This document shows, one piece after another, positions 51,301-57,678 of a stretch of 64,000 nucleotides of DNA (position 1 is its first letter; every line of letters begins with the position of its first letter). Origin of the DNA: Microbacterium halimionae (GTDB lineage Bacteria > Actinomycetota > Actinomycetes > Actinomycetales > Microbacteriaceae); contig NZ_JAAOZB010000001.1 in assembly GCF_011761265.1 (NCBI RefSeq), forward strand, positions 1,054,001 to 1,118,000, given 5' to 3'. Under the pieces are notes generated by a model that saw only the letters and a program-made list of their open reading frames with translations, was not told the DNA's origin and made no database searches. Made by a program: the position numbers and the translations under genes.

Positions 51301-51437
51301 ACATCGTCGCGGCCGGTCAGCTTGCCGTGACAGGTGCCGACAGTGCAGCGCTTGCGGGTCTCGGTGGCCTCGCGGCGATGATGCTGGTCGCTGGCGCGGT
51401 GCTGCTGGTTGCGCGGCGCCGGGCTCGTATCGAGTAG
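48306..51437 (+). CDS. Wall-anchored protein with four lamin-tail domains and a propeller-like domain
   Basis: 1043 residues; AGGAG lies six bases before the ATG. After a signal peptide (ends near AAIAA) four lamin-tail domains follow, each starting INEVxSxGG/xxDWVELxNP and ending before an ATKGAAN-like motif (about 35-175, 180-310, 315-440, 445-570). Next is a phytase-like or SdiA-regulated-like beta-propeller (about 570-850; LWAVDNGTGTFWKLD, DTEGITVDGDGWVYVASE). A run of six TDP triplets, a small Ig-like domain, LAVTG, a membrane helix and RRRARIE complete it. Bacterial lamin-tail domains may bind DNA or carbohydrate; extracellular phosphate or nucleic-acid handling is possible but unproven. 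Confidence 0.88.
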   Translation: MSRLFSGLAATVVCALGAAVVVAVPTAAIAADSGIRINEVESSGGTPGDWVELYNPTGAAIALDGYQLKDSDDAHVYTLPVGTTVEPGAYLVLNEVNGGVGDFDFGLGKADSARLFDASSNLVDGYEWSAHADVTWGINASGEWAQTLEATKGAANVFDAPPEPREPGEIVINEIDSQPADWVEFYNPSTEVLDISGYEIRDNSDDHRWEFPAGSSIAAGEYLVVDEATMGLSGGVESRFSAAIGIGSADRIRLYNAELTMIDDSLPWSGHAAIDGDAAAATLARCPDGEGDFVLAYPTPGASNSCVLPDVVINEVESNGDATDWVEIINMGATTVDLSGWSVMDSDPVKHASETTPLPAGTTLAPGALFVFDQPTNFTFGLGNGDTATVRNAQGATVDEYAYAAHAGGVWARCADGTGDFIDVAVSTKGLRNACGNPVRINEVDSDGGDPGDWVELVNPTASSINVSGLIVKDDDDTHAYVIPEGTTMAAGAYLVIEGDQLGFGLGKADSVRLFEGDALRDSTTWGPAHAATTWGRCPDASGTFAVTAESTKGAANICVGEIAVSEWPGSAEVTVVDETAMFLSDSSGLDTQVTDEGTFLWAVDNGTGTFWKLDVAADGKTTFADGWENGKRARFQKDAADASAAGPDTEGITVDGDGWVYVASERDNSAKGVNQNKVLKLDPNAAGPDVVATQEWDLTSLLPAVGANLGAEAVEWVADADLTGLVDDNTGTAYDPASYPGHGDGLFFVALEDNGHVYAFSLNADGSAQIVSEIDAGLPAAMSLDYDTVLNVLWVVCDNGCDGKSAQVTFNGTADPTVAHFARAAGLPNDNNEGFATSPMALADGSGRPVWWFTDGVTTGAMHQGTLPGGTVAPTDPTDPTDPTDPTDPTPTVPELPTTGSGAFTPLAGDALVESNRGTVTAPASAQPGSAVTINVGVQHAGTGVKVWMYSTPQQIGAGTLDALGNITVRIPADAPIGMHRLAVYSNDGELLGWTSINIVAAGQLAVTGADSAALAGLGGLAAMMLVAGAVLLVARRRARIE

Positions 51438-51457
51438 CTCTCGCAGCAAATAGCCAA

Positions 51458-51501
51458 CGAGTGCGCCACGCGCGGGGGAGACCCGCTACGTGGCGCACTC
51501 G
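51458..51501 (+). terminator. Terminator of the lamin-tail protein gene
   Basis: CGAGTGCGCCACG at 51458-51470 pairs perfectly with CGTGGCGCACTCG at 51489-51501 across 18 bases, 20 bases after the stop. Confidence 0.78.
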
Positions 51502-51530
51502 CATTTCGATGTGGTTTAAAACTATGGGCA

Positions 51531-51546
51531 GTAGGTTTAGGCCTAC
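51531..51546. promoter_or_regulatory. Operator-like dyad upstream of the TetR gene
   Basis: GTAGG and CCTAC flank TTTAGG, 18 bases before the TetR-type start, with a related GTTAGG copy beyond. The position fits autoregulation, as is usual for TetR proteins. Confidence 0.4.
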
Positions 51547-51564
51547 GCGTGTTAGGTTGAAGAA

Positions 51565-52164
51565 ATGAGGACATCAACGTTGTCGGCGGCCGCGGTCATC
51601 GACCGTGGCGCTGAATTAGCGGATGAGAAAGGTTTTGCGACCCTCACCCTCGCTGAGGTTGCTCGCTCCCTGAAGATTCAAGCCCCAAGTCTTTATACGC
51701 ACGTTGAGAGCCTCGAAGCGCTGCGGGATGGCATAGCGATTCTCGCGTTGCGAGAGCTGTCTGAGCGGATCACAGAGGCGATCATGGGGCGCTCCAGCAC
51801 GTCGGCGCTCGCCGGCTTCGCGAATGCGCACCGTGAGTACGCGCGGCTGCGGCCCGGATGCTGGGAGTCGCTGCAGCGGCCGCAGGGCGAACAGGTTGCA
51901 AGAGCCGACGCTGCGCGCCGACTCGTGCAGGCAACCAACGCGGTCTTGCACGGATATGGCATCACGGCGCCCGCTGACCACGTGCACGCGACGCGGATCA
52001 TGGGTAGCGCAATCAACGGCTTCGTGCACTTGGAACGGGTGGGCAGCTTCTCGTACAGCGAGCCCGAGCCTGATTCCACGTGGCCTGAGCTCATCGATGC
52101 ACTCGACACGATTCTTCGGAGCTGGGCGACGGGGCGCGCCGAACCGACGGGAGAGATTTCATGA
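51565..52164 (+). CDS. TetR-family regulator with WHG-type C-terminal domain
   Basis: 199 residues. The N-terminal helix-turn-helix reads FATLTLAEVARSLKIQAPSLYTHVES (about 24-49). The C-terminal part with AHREYARLRPGCWESLQRP and IMGSAINGFVHLE matches the WHG/TetR_C_33 group. The stop overlaps the start of the SGNH hydrolase gene by ATGA, so the regulator and enzyme are one operon, and the hydrolase or its substrate may be linked to the effector. ATG at 51565 follows GTTGAAG. Confidence 0.88.
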   Translation: MRTSTLSAAAVIDRGAELADEKGFATLTLAEVARSLKIQAPSLYTHVESLEALRDGIAILALRELSERITEAIMGRSSTSALAGFANAHREYARLRPGCWESLQRPQGEQVARADAARRLVQATNAVLHGYGITAPADHVHATRIMGSAINGFVHLERVGSFSYSEPEPDSTWPELIDALDTILRSWATGRAEPTGEIS

Positions 52165-53309
52165 TCACTACACAGATCACCGCCGAGCTCATTCATGGAA
52201 CAGCTGAGCTCGAAAAGACGGCGCGTGGTGTGAGGCCCCACCGATTGCCGCTGTCTGTGCGGGAACGCGACGCCGATGCGCAACTCGCGATGGTCGAAGC
52301 GCAGCCGTCGGGCGTGCGGCTCGAGTTCGTGACTGAAGCGCGTTCGATTGTTATCGGGGTGCACTCCACGCGTATGTCTTACGTGGGAGTGGACCGTGCG
52401 CGAGGTGCCGTGGACGTCGTTGTGAACGGTGCCGCATGGTCGTCGCACGTGCTTGCGGCAGGTGACAGCATCGAAATCGACATGCAGTCGGGCAACTCCG
52501 CACTTGTGGCTGGCGACACCGACCGGATCGTCATCGATGGTCTCGCCGGTGGAGAAAAGCTCGTCGAAGTGTGGTTGCCGCACAACGAGACAGTCGAGCT
52601 GGTGTCGCTCGAGTCGGACCTGCCGCTTATGCCACGCGACAAAAATCGACGCGTGTGGTTGCACCACGGCAGCTCGATCAGCCACGGCTCGAACGCGACG
52701 AGCCCCACGCGCATCTGGCCGGCAGTTGCTGCGCGCCGCGCCGACGTCAGTCTGCACAATCTCGGGTTCGGCGGCAGCGCGTTGGTGGACCCGGTTATGG
52801 CACGAGTCATCCGCGATACGCCGGCCGACATCATCAGCCTCAAGCTCGGAATCAACGTGGTGAATTTCGACGCAATGAGGCTTCGGAGCTTTGTGCCCGC
52901 GGTGCACGGCTTTCTCGACACGATTCGTGACGGTCACCCGACGACGCCGATTCTCTTGGTGTCGCCGATCTACTGCGGAATTCACGAAGACACTCCGGGG
53001 CCGGGTGTCATCGATCCCGCGTCGTTCGCCTCGGGCAATATGCGGTTCGTCGCCGCCGGCCAGGCCGGCGACACCGCACAGGGACGGCTGACGTTGCAGG
53101 TGATCAGGGCAGCGCTGGCCGAGATCGTCGCGGCGCGCTCTGATGACGCTCACCTGTCGTACCTCGACGGCTTGGAGCTTTACGGTGAAGGGGATGCCGA
53201 GACGCTTCCCCTGCCGGACGCGCTCCACCCCGACACTGAAACCCATGAGCTCATCGGCGAGCGTTTTACCGCGGCCGCTTTCGGCGCGAGCGGTGCTTTC
53301 AGCGGCTGA
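52161..53309 (+). CDS. SGNH/GDSL-type hydrolase with N-terminal beta domain
   Basis: 382 residues, cytoplasmic by the lack of a signal peptide. The first 165 or so residues form a beta-rich domain (as in two-domain carbohydrate esterases of the CE2 type). The catalytic SGNH blocks follow: LHHGSSISHG (block I Ser), NLGFGGSA (block II Gly), LKLGINVVN (block III Asn) and DALHPDTETHELIG (block V Asp/His). A deacetylase or esterase acting on a small glycoside is plausible. The start overlaps the TetR stop, and the end overlaps the convergent acetyltransferase by 11 bases. Confidence 0.87.
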   Translation: MITTQITAELIHGTAELEKTARGVRPHRLPLSVRERDADAQLAMVEAQPSGVRLEFVTEARSIVIGVHSTRMSYVGVDRARGAVDVVVNGAAWSSHVLAAGDSIEIDMQSGNSALVAGDTDRIVIDGLAGGEKLVEVWLPHNETVELVSLESDLPLMPRDKNRRVWLHHGSSISHGSNATSPTRIWPAVAARRADVSLHNLGFGGSALVDPVMARVIRDTPADIISLKLGINVVNFDAMRLRSFVPAVHGFLDTIRDGHPTTPILLVSPIYCGIHEDTPGPGVIDPASFASGNMRFVAAGQAGDTAQGRLTLQVIRAALAEIVAARSDDAHLSYLDGLELYGEGDAETLPLPDALHPDTETHELIGERFTAAAFGASGAFSG

Positions 53310-53823
53310 GGGAGCGGCGCTCGATCAAGACAGTGTCGCGCCACTGGCCGGCACGTGGGCCAAGTTCGGAGCGCGCGATGCGCTCTCGTGTGCCGACGAT
53401 GCGAAAGCCAACAGCCTGGTGTAAACGGATGCTGGCGGCATTCTCCGGAAAAATGCTCGATTGAATTGTCCAGAAACCGGCGTTTTCGGCAGCCGCGATC
53501 AACGCCTCGAGCAGGAGGCGTCCGATGCCCTCGCCGTGCCGACCAGAATCGACATACACAGAGTGGTCGATCACACCCCGGTACGCGGCTCTGGCTGAGA
53601 CTCGTGACGCGGCTGCCCACCCGAGGACGATCTCGGTGGCGGAGTCCTCTGTGACGGCAACGATGCGAGGTTTCTCAATCTTGCCCACATCGAATTGCTG
53701 CCATGTGGGTGTTGTCGTCTCGAACGTCGCTTCGCCACCCGCAATCCCGGCAGCAAAAATGCGCTCCACCTGCGGCCAGTCTGCGCGGGTCATTTGACGA
53801 ATGCTGATCGGGGGTGGGCTCAT
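53299..53823 (-). CDS. arsN1: GNAT acetyltransferase, phosphinothricin/arsinothricin N-acetyltransferase type (ArsN1-like)
   Basis: 174 residues. The GNAT fold is clear: IRQMTRADWPQVERIFAAGI at the start, ATFETTTPTW, the acetyl-CoA loop RHGEGIGRLLLEALI, and FPENAASIRLHQAVGFRIVG. The FETTTPTW-type element and overall length place it with phosphinothricin acetyltransferase. Members next to arsR genes (ArsN1) acetylate the natural arsenical antibiotic arsinothricin. The start overlaps the stop of the ArsO-like gene by ATGA, so both belong to one arsenic-type operon. Specificity for arsinothricin, phosphinothricin or methionine sulfoximine cannot be told from sequence alone. Confidence 0.75.
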   Translation of the reverse strand: MSPPPISIRQMTRADWPQVERIFAAGIAGGEATFETTTPTWQQFDVGKIEKPRIVAVTEDSATEIVLGWAAASRVSARAAYRGVIDHSVYVDSGRHGEGIGRLLLEALIAAAENAGFWTIQSSIFPENAASIRLHQAVGFRIVGTRERIARSELGPRAGQWRDTVLIERRSLSR

Positions 53824-55136
53824 GAGCAGCAGGAGTTTTCGATCGTGAGGTTGGTTGAGCATACGCCCGTCGCTGGCAACGTCAGCTGGACCTTGGTTGC
53901 CGCGAGCATATCGCCCGCAAGCCACGCGGCTATCGAGCGCACCTGCTCGTACCCCGTCGCGAGCAGGAACGTGGGTGCGCGTCCGTAAGACTTCATGCCG
54001 ACGAGAAAGAACCCCGGATCGGGATGCGTGAGTTCCCGAAATCCGTGGGGCTCTACAGTGCCACATGAGTGCATATTCGGGTCGATGAGGGGGGCCAGGA
54101 GCCGTGGAGCTTCAACGACGTCGTCGAGGTCGAGCCGTATTTCGCGCAGGATGTCGAGGTCGGGGCGAAAGCCGGTCGCGTTGACGACAAGGTCGGTGTC
54201 GTGTCGGGCAGGCGTGCCATTGCGGGTGCCGCGAAGGCTGATTGCGGCGCCGTCGGGCGCGACGGACGAGATTTCAAAACCGTCGATGAGTTCGATACGT
54301 CCTTCTGCCGCCAGATTGTCGACATGCGAACCGAGGCGTGCGCGTGCGGAAAGCTGATCGTTCGAAGACGAGGTCACCCGCACCGCAGACGCATTGCGAA
54401 TCAGCCACGTGACGCGTGTGTCGGGTTCTTGTTCGGCGAGTTGCGTCAGTGCGATGAGGGTGTTCGCGGCGGAGTGACCTGCCCCAACGACGGTCGTGTG
54501 GCGCCCGACGAAGCGTGCGCGATCGGCGCCGAGCACGTCGGGAAGAGCATGCAGGATGCGGTCGGCTACGGCATCCGAACCGATCGGTGGCAGTCCCGAC
54601 GAACCGAGCGGGTTGGGTGTTGCGTAGGTGCCCGATGCGTCGATGACAGATCTGGCGGTGAACTCCTCGACAGCGCCGTCGGTGCGTTGGGTGCGCAGGA
54701 GGAAGGGCATGGCGGCGCGACCGGCGCTGCGGGTTCTGTCCATGCGTTCCCGCGAGACCGCGACGACTCGGGTGTCCAGTTGGATGCGTGATGCGATCTC
54801 GCCGAGGCTCGCGAGCGGCTCGAGGTACTGCTGGACGAACTCCAGGCCCGTGGGGGTAGCGTCTTGATCTGGTGTCGTCCACCCCGCGTTTTCGAGAAGA
54901 CGGGCCGCAGCTGGATCGATGAGGTGCCGCCATGGCGTGAACAAACGAATGTGGCCCCAGAGCCGGATCGATGCCGCGATCATCGAGCCCGCCTCGAGAA
55001 CCACGAAGTCGATGTCACGTTCGGTGAGTTCTGCTGCCGCGGCGAGACCGACCGGACCTGAGCCGATGATTGCGACGGGGAGTTGGGTAAGCCGCTCGGT
55101 TGTTGTTGGGCGGGGGGAGAGGTCGAGCATCGTCAT
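53820..55136 (-). CDS. arsO: ArsO-like FAD/NADPH monooxygenase
   Basis: 438 residues. An FAD-binding GxGxxG motif (IIGSGPVGLAAAAEL, about 23-38) and an NADPH site (VVGAGHSAANT) identify a class B flavin monooxygenase-like protein. ATGFRPDLDIL is the ATG-type signature near the end of such proteins. The C-terminus carries Cys residues (GVCSTNL and SCCS), which could bind trivalent arsenicals. Proteins of this kind, called ArsO, occur in actinobacterial ars operons; the exact reaction is unknown. GGAGATC precedes the ATG. Divergent from arsR, and translationally coupled to the ArsN-like gene. Confidence 0.78.
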   Translation of the reverse strand: MTMLDLSPRPTTTERLTQLPVAIIGSGPVGLAAAAELTERDIDFVVLEAGSMIAASIRLWGHIRLFTPWRHLIDPAAARLLENAGWTTPDQDATPTGLEFVQQYLEPLASLGEIASRIQLDTRVVAVSRERMDRTRSAGRAAMPFLLRTQRTDGAVEEFTARSVIDASGTYATPNPLGSSGLPPIGSDAVADRILHALPDVLGADRARFVGRHTTVVGAGHSAANTLIALTQLAEQEPDTRVTWLIRNASAVRVTSSSNDQLSARARLGSHVDNLAAEGRIELIDGFEISSVAPDGAAISLRGTRNGTPARHDTDLVVNATGFRPDLDILREIRLDLDDVVEAPRLLAPLIDPNMHSCGTVEPHGFRELTHPDPGFFLVGMKSYGRAPTFLLATGYEQVRSIAAWLAGDMLAATKVQLTLPATGVCSTNLTIENSCCS

Positions 55137-55150
55137 GGCTGATCTCCAAA

Positions 55151-55219
55151 TATCGATGAGTGTCGATGTTTAGTATTCGCGCATATATCGATGCCTGTCA
55201 ATATCGAGTATCGTCGATG
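55151..55219. promoter_or_regulatory. Divergent arsO/arsR control region with paired 18-bp repeats
   Basis: TATCGATGAGTGTCGATG at 55151-55168 and TATCGAGTATCGTCGATG at 55202-55219 agree at 14 of 18 positions. Each holds two TCGA half-sites one helical turn apart, and each lies next to one of the two divergent starts (55136 and 55221). A further ATATCGATG lies between at 55185-55193. These are strong candidates for ArsR operators. Confidence 0.6.
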
Positions 55220-55220
55220 T

Positions 55221-55589
55221 ATGGGCGCGGCAATCGACACAGCAACGGAAACATCGATCGCAGGCGGGGTGTGCTGCCAGCCGTTGGCAGAGGATCCGCT
55301 CGGTCAGCCGGATGCCGAGCGGCTCGCTCAAACGCTGAAAGCGCTCGCCGACCCCGCTCGGCTTCGGCTGCTGTCAATCGTTGCCGCGAGCGCAGACCGA
55401 GAAGCCTGCGTGTGCGATCTGACCGATCCGGTGGGGCTATCGCAGCCGACGGTGTCGCACCATTTGAAGGTGCTCACAGATGCGGGGTTTCTCAGCCGTT
55501 CAAAGCGCGGAACATGGGCCTACTACCGGCTGCAGTCCGGAGCACTCAACGAGATTGCGTCGTTTCTTGCAACGCACTCTGAGCGCTGA
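55221..55589 (+). CDS. arsR: ArsR-family arsenite-type repressor
   Basis: 122 residues. A winged-helix ArsR fold with LKALADPARLRLLSIV, and a recognition helix in LSQPTVSHHLKVLTDAG (73-89). Cysteines C63 and C65 in EACVCDLTDP form the classic ELCVCDL-type As(III)/Sb(III) site, and C18-C19 near the N-terminus could supply a third ligand, as in the actinobacterial types. The start at 55221 has no clear ribosome site; translation may be leaderless, or an in-frame ATG at 55191 may be used. It is divergent from the arsO/arsN genes with a repeat-rich region between. No arsB/acr3 or arsC lies nearby. Confidence 0.85.
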   Translation: MGAAIDTATETSIAGGVCCQPLAEDPLGQPDAERLAQTLKALADPARLRLLSIVAASADREACVCDLTDPVGLSQPTVSHHLKVLTDAGFLSRSKRGTWAYYRLQSGALNEIASFLATHSER

Positions 55590-55627
55590 GCGGCAAATCT
55601 CGTGCCTGGCAAGGGGGGTCGGACGCT

Positions 55628-57361
55628 CTAGCCGATTCCGAAGATGAACATGAAGCCGTCGATGGCCTCGGCGTTGGCGACGTCTTCGCCGACGGTGACG
55701 ACCGCGGTGAGGCTCTTCGGGTCGAACATGACGCGGGTCTCGGTGTCGCCGCCGACGGCGCCTGCGAAGTGCTTCAGGCCCGGGAGGGGAGAGTCGCCGA
55801 CGAAAGCGTCGAAGGTGGTGGGTTCGAGCTCTTGCCAGTCGGCGCCGCCGATCCACCAGTTGTTGGCGCCGACGTTGTGGCCCTGGCCGAAGCAGATCGG
55901 AATGTCGGATGCCGGAAGGCTCCCGCCTTGCGGTGAGAGATCGCCGCAGTAGGCAAAGTTGAGGTCGCCGGGGGTTGTCGAGGCGCCGGTGCCGGCTCCG
56001 ATCATGGCGCCCGACGGCGTCACCTGGTCGTCGAACCATGATGCGACCGCGGCGCTGTTGTCGCGACCGGCGGTGGCGTTGAGGGTCATGTTGTTGAGGG
56101 GGTAGCCGTTGAGCGCGATCTTCCACGCTTCACTTTCGTAGGTGTCGGTGGTGTGCACGCCACCCCAGACTTGCCCAGATGTGATCGACGAGTTGTCGCT
56201 CGTGGCGCAGTAGTCGTCGCACGTGAACTCCCAACTGGTGGGCGTTGTGATGGTGCCGTCGGTCGGGAGAGCGTCGACGGCATCCTGCAGAATCCTTTCT
56301 TTCGCCGGCGACATCGTGCTGTTGCTCTGCAGCCATGCGAGCAGGTCGTCGCCGAGCTGTTGCGGGTCGACGGGAACGTCGAATGCTTCGTTGGGGCTGT
56401 AGAGCGAGAAGTAGTTGGGGGATGTGCCGCCGTCATTGATTTCGAACTCGCTGACGCCGGTGCCTTCGAGGCACGCCACGAGGCTACTGCCGACACTATT
56501 GGTGGCGCTCGGGTCGATGAAGCAAGCGTTGCCGTCGTTGTCTACGTAGTCGGCTCCGCCGCCCCACCAGTTGTTGTTGAGGCCGTCGGAGCCCTGCCCA
56601 AAGCAGCTGTCAGTGCTTGCTGAGTCAGCGCTTTCCGAGGTGAAGTCGGCGAAGGCGAGCGTGCCACAGAACGCGTAGTGCAGTTCGGAGGGTTCGTCGG
56701 TGCTGGCTTCGGCGGTGTGGCTGGCGAAGTAGTTTGTCCACTGCGCGAAATCGGATGCCGGGAGCGTGCTGTTGTCGTGGGTTCCCTTGACAGCGATCGA
56801 GAGCGTGGGGGAGTTCCACTCGCTGTCGACGAACGAGAACGAATCGCCGCTCGAGGTGCCGTTGTACGAGAACGCAATCTCGCCAGTATCGGTGGGATAC
56901 AGCACCAGTTCGTCGTCGTGGATGGTGCTGCTTTCACCGTCGGAATCTTCTGGCGACGGCTTGGGCGTGTGCGTGGGGGGCGGGGTTGAGGGCGCTGCGG
57001 GTGCGGTGGCTGAGTCGGTGGCGCTTGGCGCTTGGTTGCGCGCGGGAGCGACGTAGGGCTGCGTTGGCGCCGAAGCGTCGGGGCTCTCAGGGGTCGCGGG
57101 TGTCTCGGGCGCGCTCGGCTTGCTCGGCGTGGTGGGAGGCTCGGTCGGCAGTGGCATGGGTGACGCGCTGGGGGCGGCGGGTGCGTTTGTCGGAGGCTTG
57201 CCGGTGGCCTCAACCTCGGCAGAATCGGATGCCTCGGCGTCTGGTTCTGGGGCAGATACAGTGCACCCGGTGAGCAGCAGGAGTGCGGCGATACCGGCGG
57301 CCGCGATACCAGAGACAGTGAAGCCGCGGAACGCTCGTCGTGGCGTCGGCTGGGTGTGCAC
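55628..57361 (-). CDS. Lipoprotein with two copies of an unnamed Cys/Trp-rich domain
   Basis: 577 residues from a GTG with AAGGAG seven bases upstream. The signal ends in a lipobox LTGC with lipidated C33. A long Pro/Ala/Ser/Thr linker (about 40-140) carries the rest away from the membrane. Two similar domains follow: each has a strand with L(H/N)(F/Y)A(F/Y)CG, then CFGQG, and NNWW-x-GGAD (first near 253-271, second near 490-508), with further paired Cys that suggest disulphides. I do not recognise the family. The gene is convergent with arsR (38-base gap) but has no evident link to arsenic. Confidence 0.8.
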   Translation of the reverse strand: MHTQPTPRRAFRGFTVSGIAAAGIAALLLLTGCTVSAPEPDAEASDSAEVEATGKPPTNAPAAPSASPMPLPTEPPTTPSKPSAPETPATPESPDASAPTQPYVAPARNQAPSATDSATAPAAPSTPPPTHTPKPSPEDSDGESSTIHDDELVLYPTDTGEIAFSYNGTSSGDSFSFVDSEWNSPTLSIAVKGTHDNSTLPASDFAQWTNYFASHTAEASTDEPSELHYAFCGTLAFADFTSESADSASTDSCFGQGSDGLNNNWWGGGADYVDNDGNACFIDPSATNSVGSSLVACLEGTGVSEFEINDGGTSPNYFSLYSPNEAFDVPVDPQQLGDDLLAWLQSNSTMSPAKERILQDAVDALPTDGTITTPTSWEFTCDDYCATSDNSSITSGQVWGGVHTTDTYESEAWKIALNGYPLNNMTLNATAGRDNSAAVASWFDDQVTPSGAMIGAGTGASTTPGDLNFAYCGDLSPQGGSLPASDIPICFGQGHNVGANNWWIGGADWQELEPTTFDAFVGDSPLPGLKHFAGAVGGDTETRVMFDPKSLTAVVTVGEDVANAEAIDGFMFIFGIG

Positions 57362-57550
57362 GGTCGTCTCCTTACGCAGGCCCTTCTTGCGTCCGTGCAA
57401 GAAGGCGGTAGCTCGGCGGTGGCGATGGGTTTCGGGTTCCTGCGTCAAACCGTGCTGCTCCACCTACCGTAGCGGCCGCGCGTCGGCGCCTCGCTATGGA
57501 GTTGCTGAACGTGCGGTGGCATCGACTGATTGTTTGGGATGCCGGCACCT

Positions 57551-57678
57551 CAGAGCGGTGTTGCCATAGAACGGTGCTGCTTCAGAACGGTGCTGCGTCA
57601 GAACAGTGCTGCTTCAGAACGGTGCTGCTTCAGAACGGTGCTGCTTCAGAACAGTGCTGCTTCAGAACGGTGGCGATG
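57551..57678. repeat. Array of eight 16-bp tandem repeats at the end of HNH copy 2
   Basis: Eight head-to-tail units close to CAGAACGGTGCTGCTT. The first and last are the most divergent, and the inner six differ at one or two positions (GAACGG or GAACAG). The last unit contains the stop codon of HNH copy 2 (57662-57664). No spacers are present, so it is not a CRISPR. The stretch 57362-57550 before it holds no gene that I can support. Confidence 0.9.

Noticed and set aside
51693-53246. Minus-strand frame of 517 codons across the TetR and SGNH genes
   Set aside because: It spans two genes with clear motifs on the other strand and has shadow composition.
53299-55589. Complete arsenic resistance operon
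   Set aside because: No arsenite permease, arsenate reductase or methyltransferase lies within the window; only regulator, monooxygenase-like and acetyltransferase-like genes are supported.
57551-57678. Possible CRISPR array
   Set aside because: Units follow each other directly with no spacers, and no cas genes are nearby.
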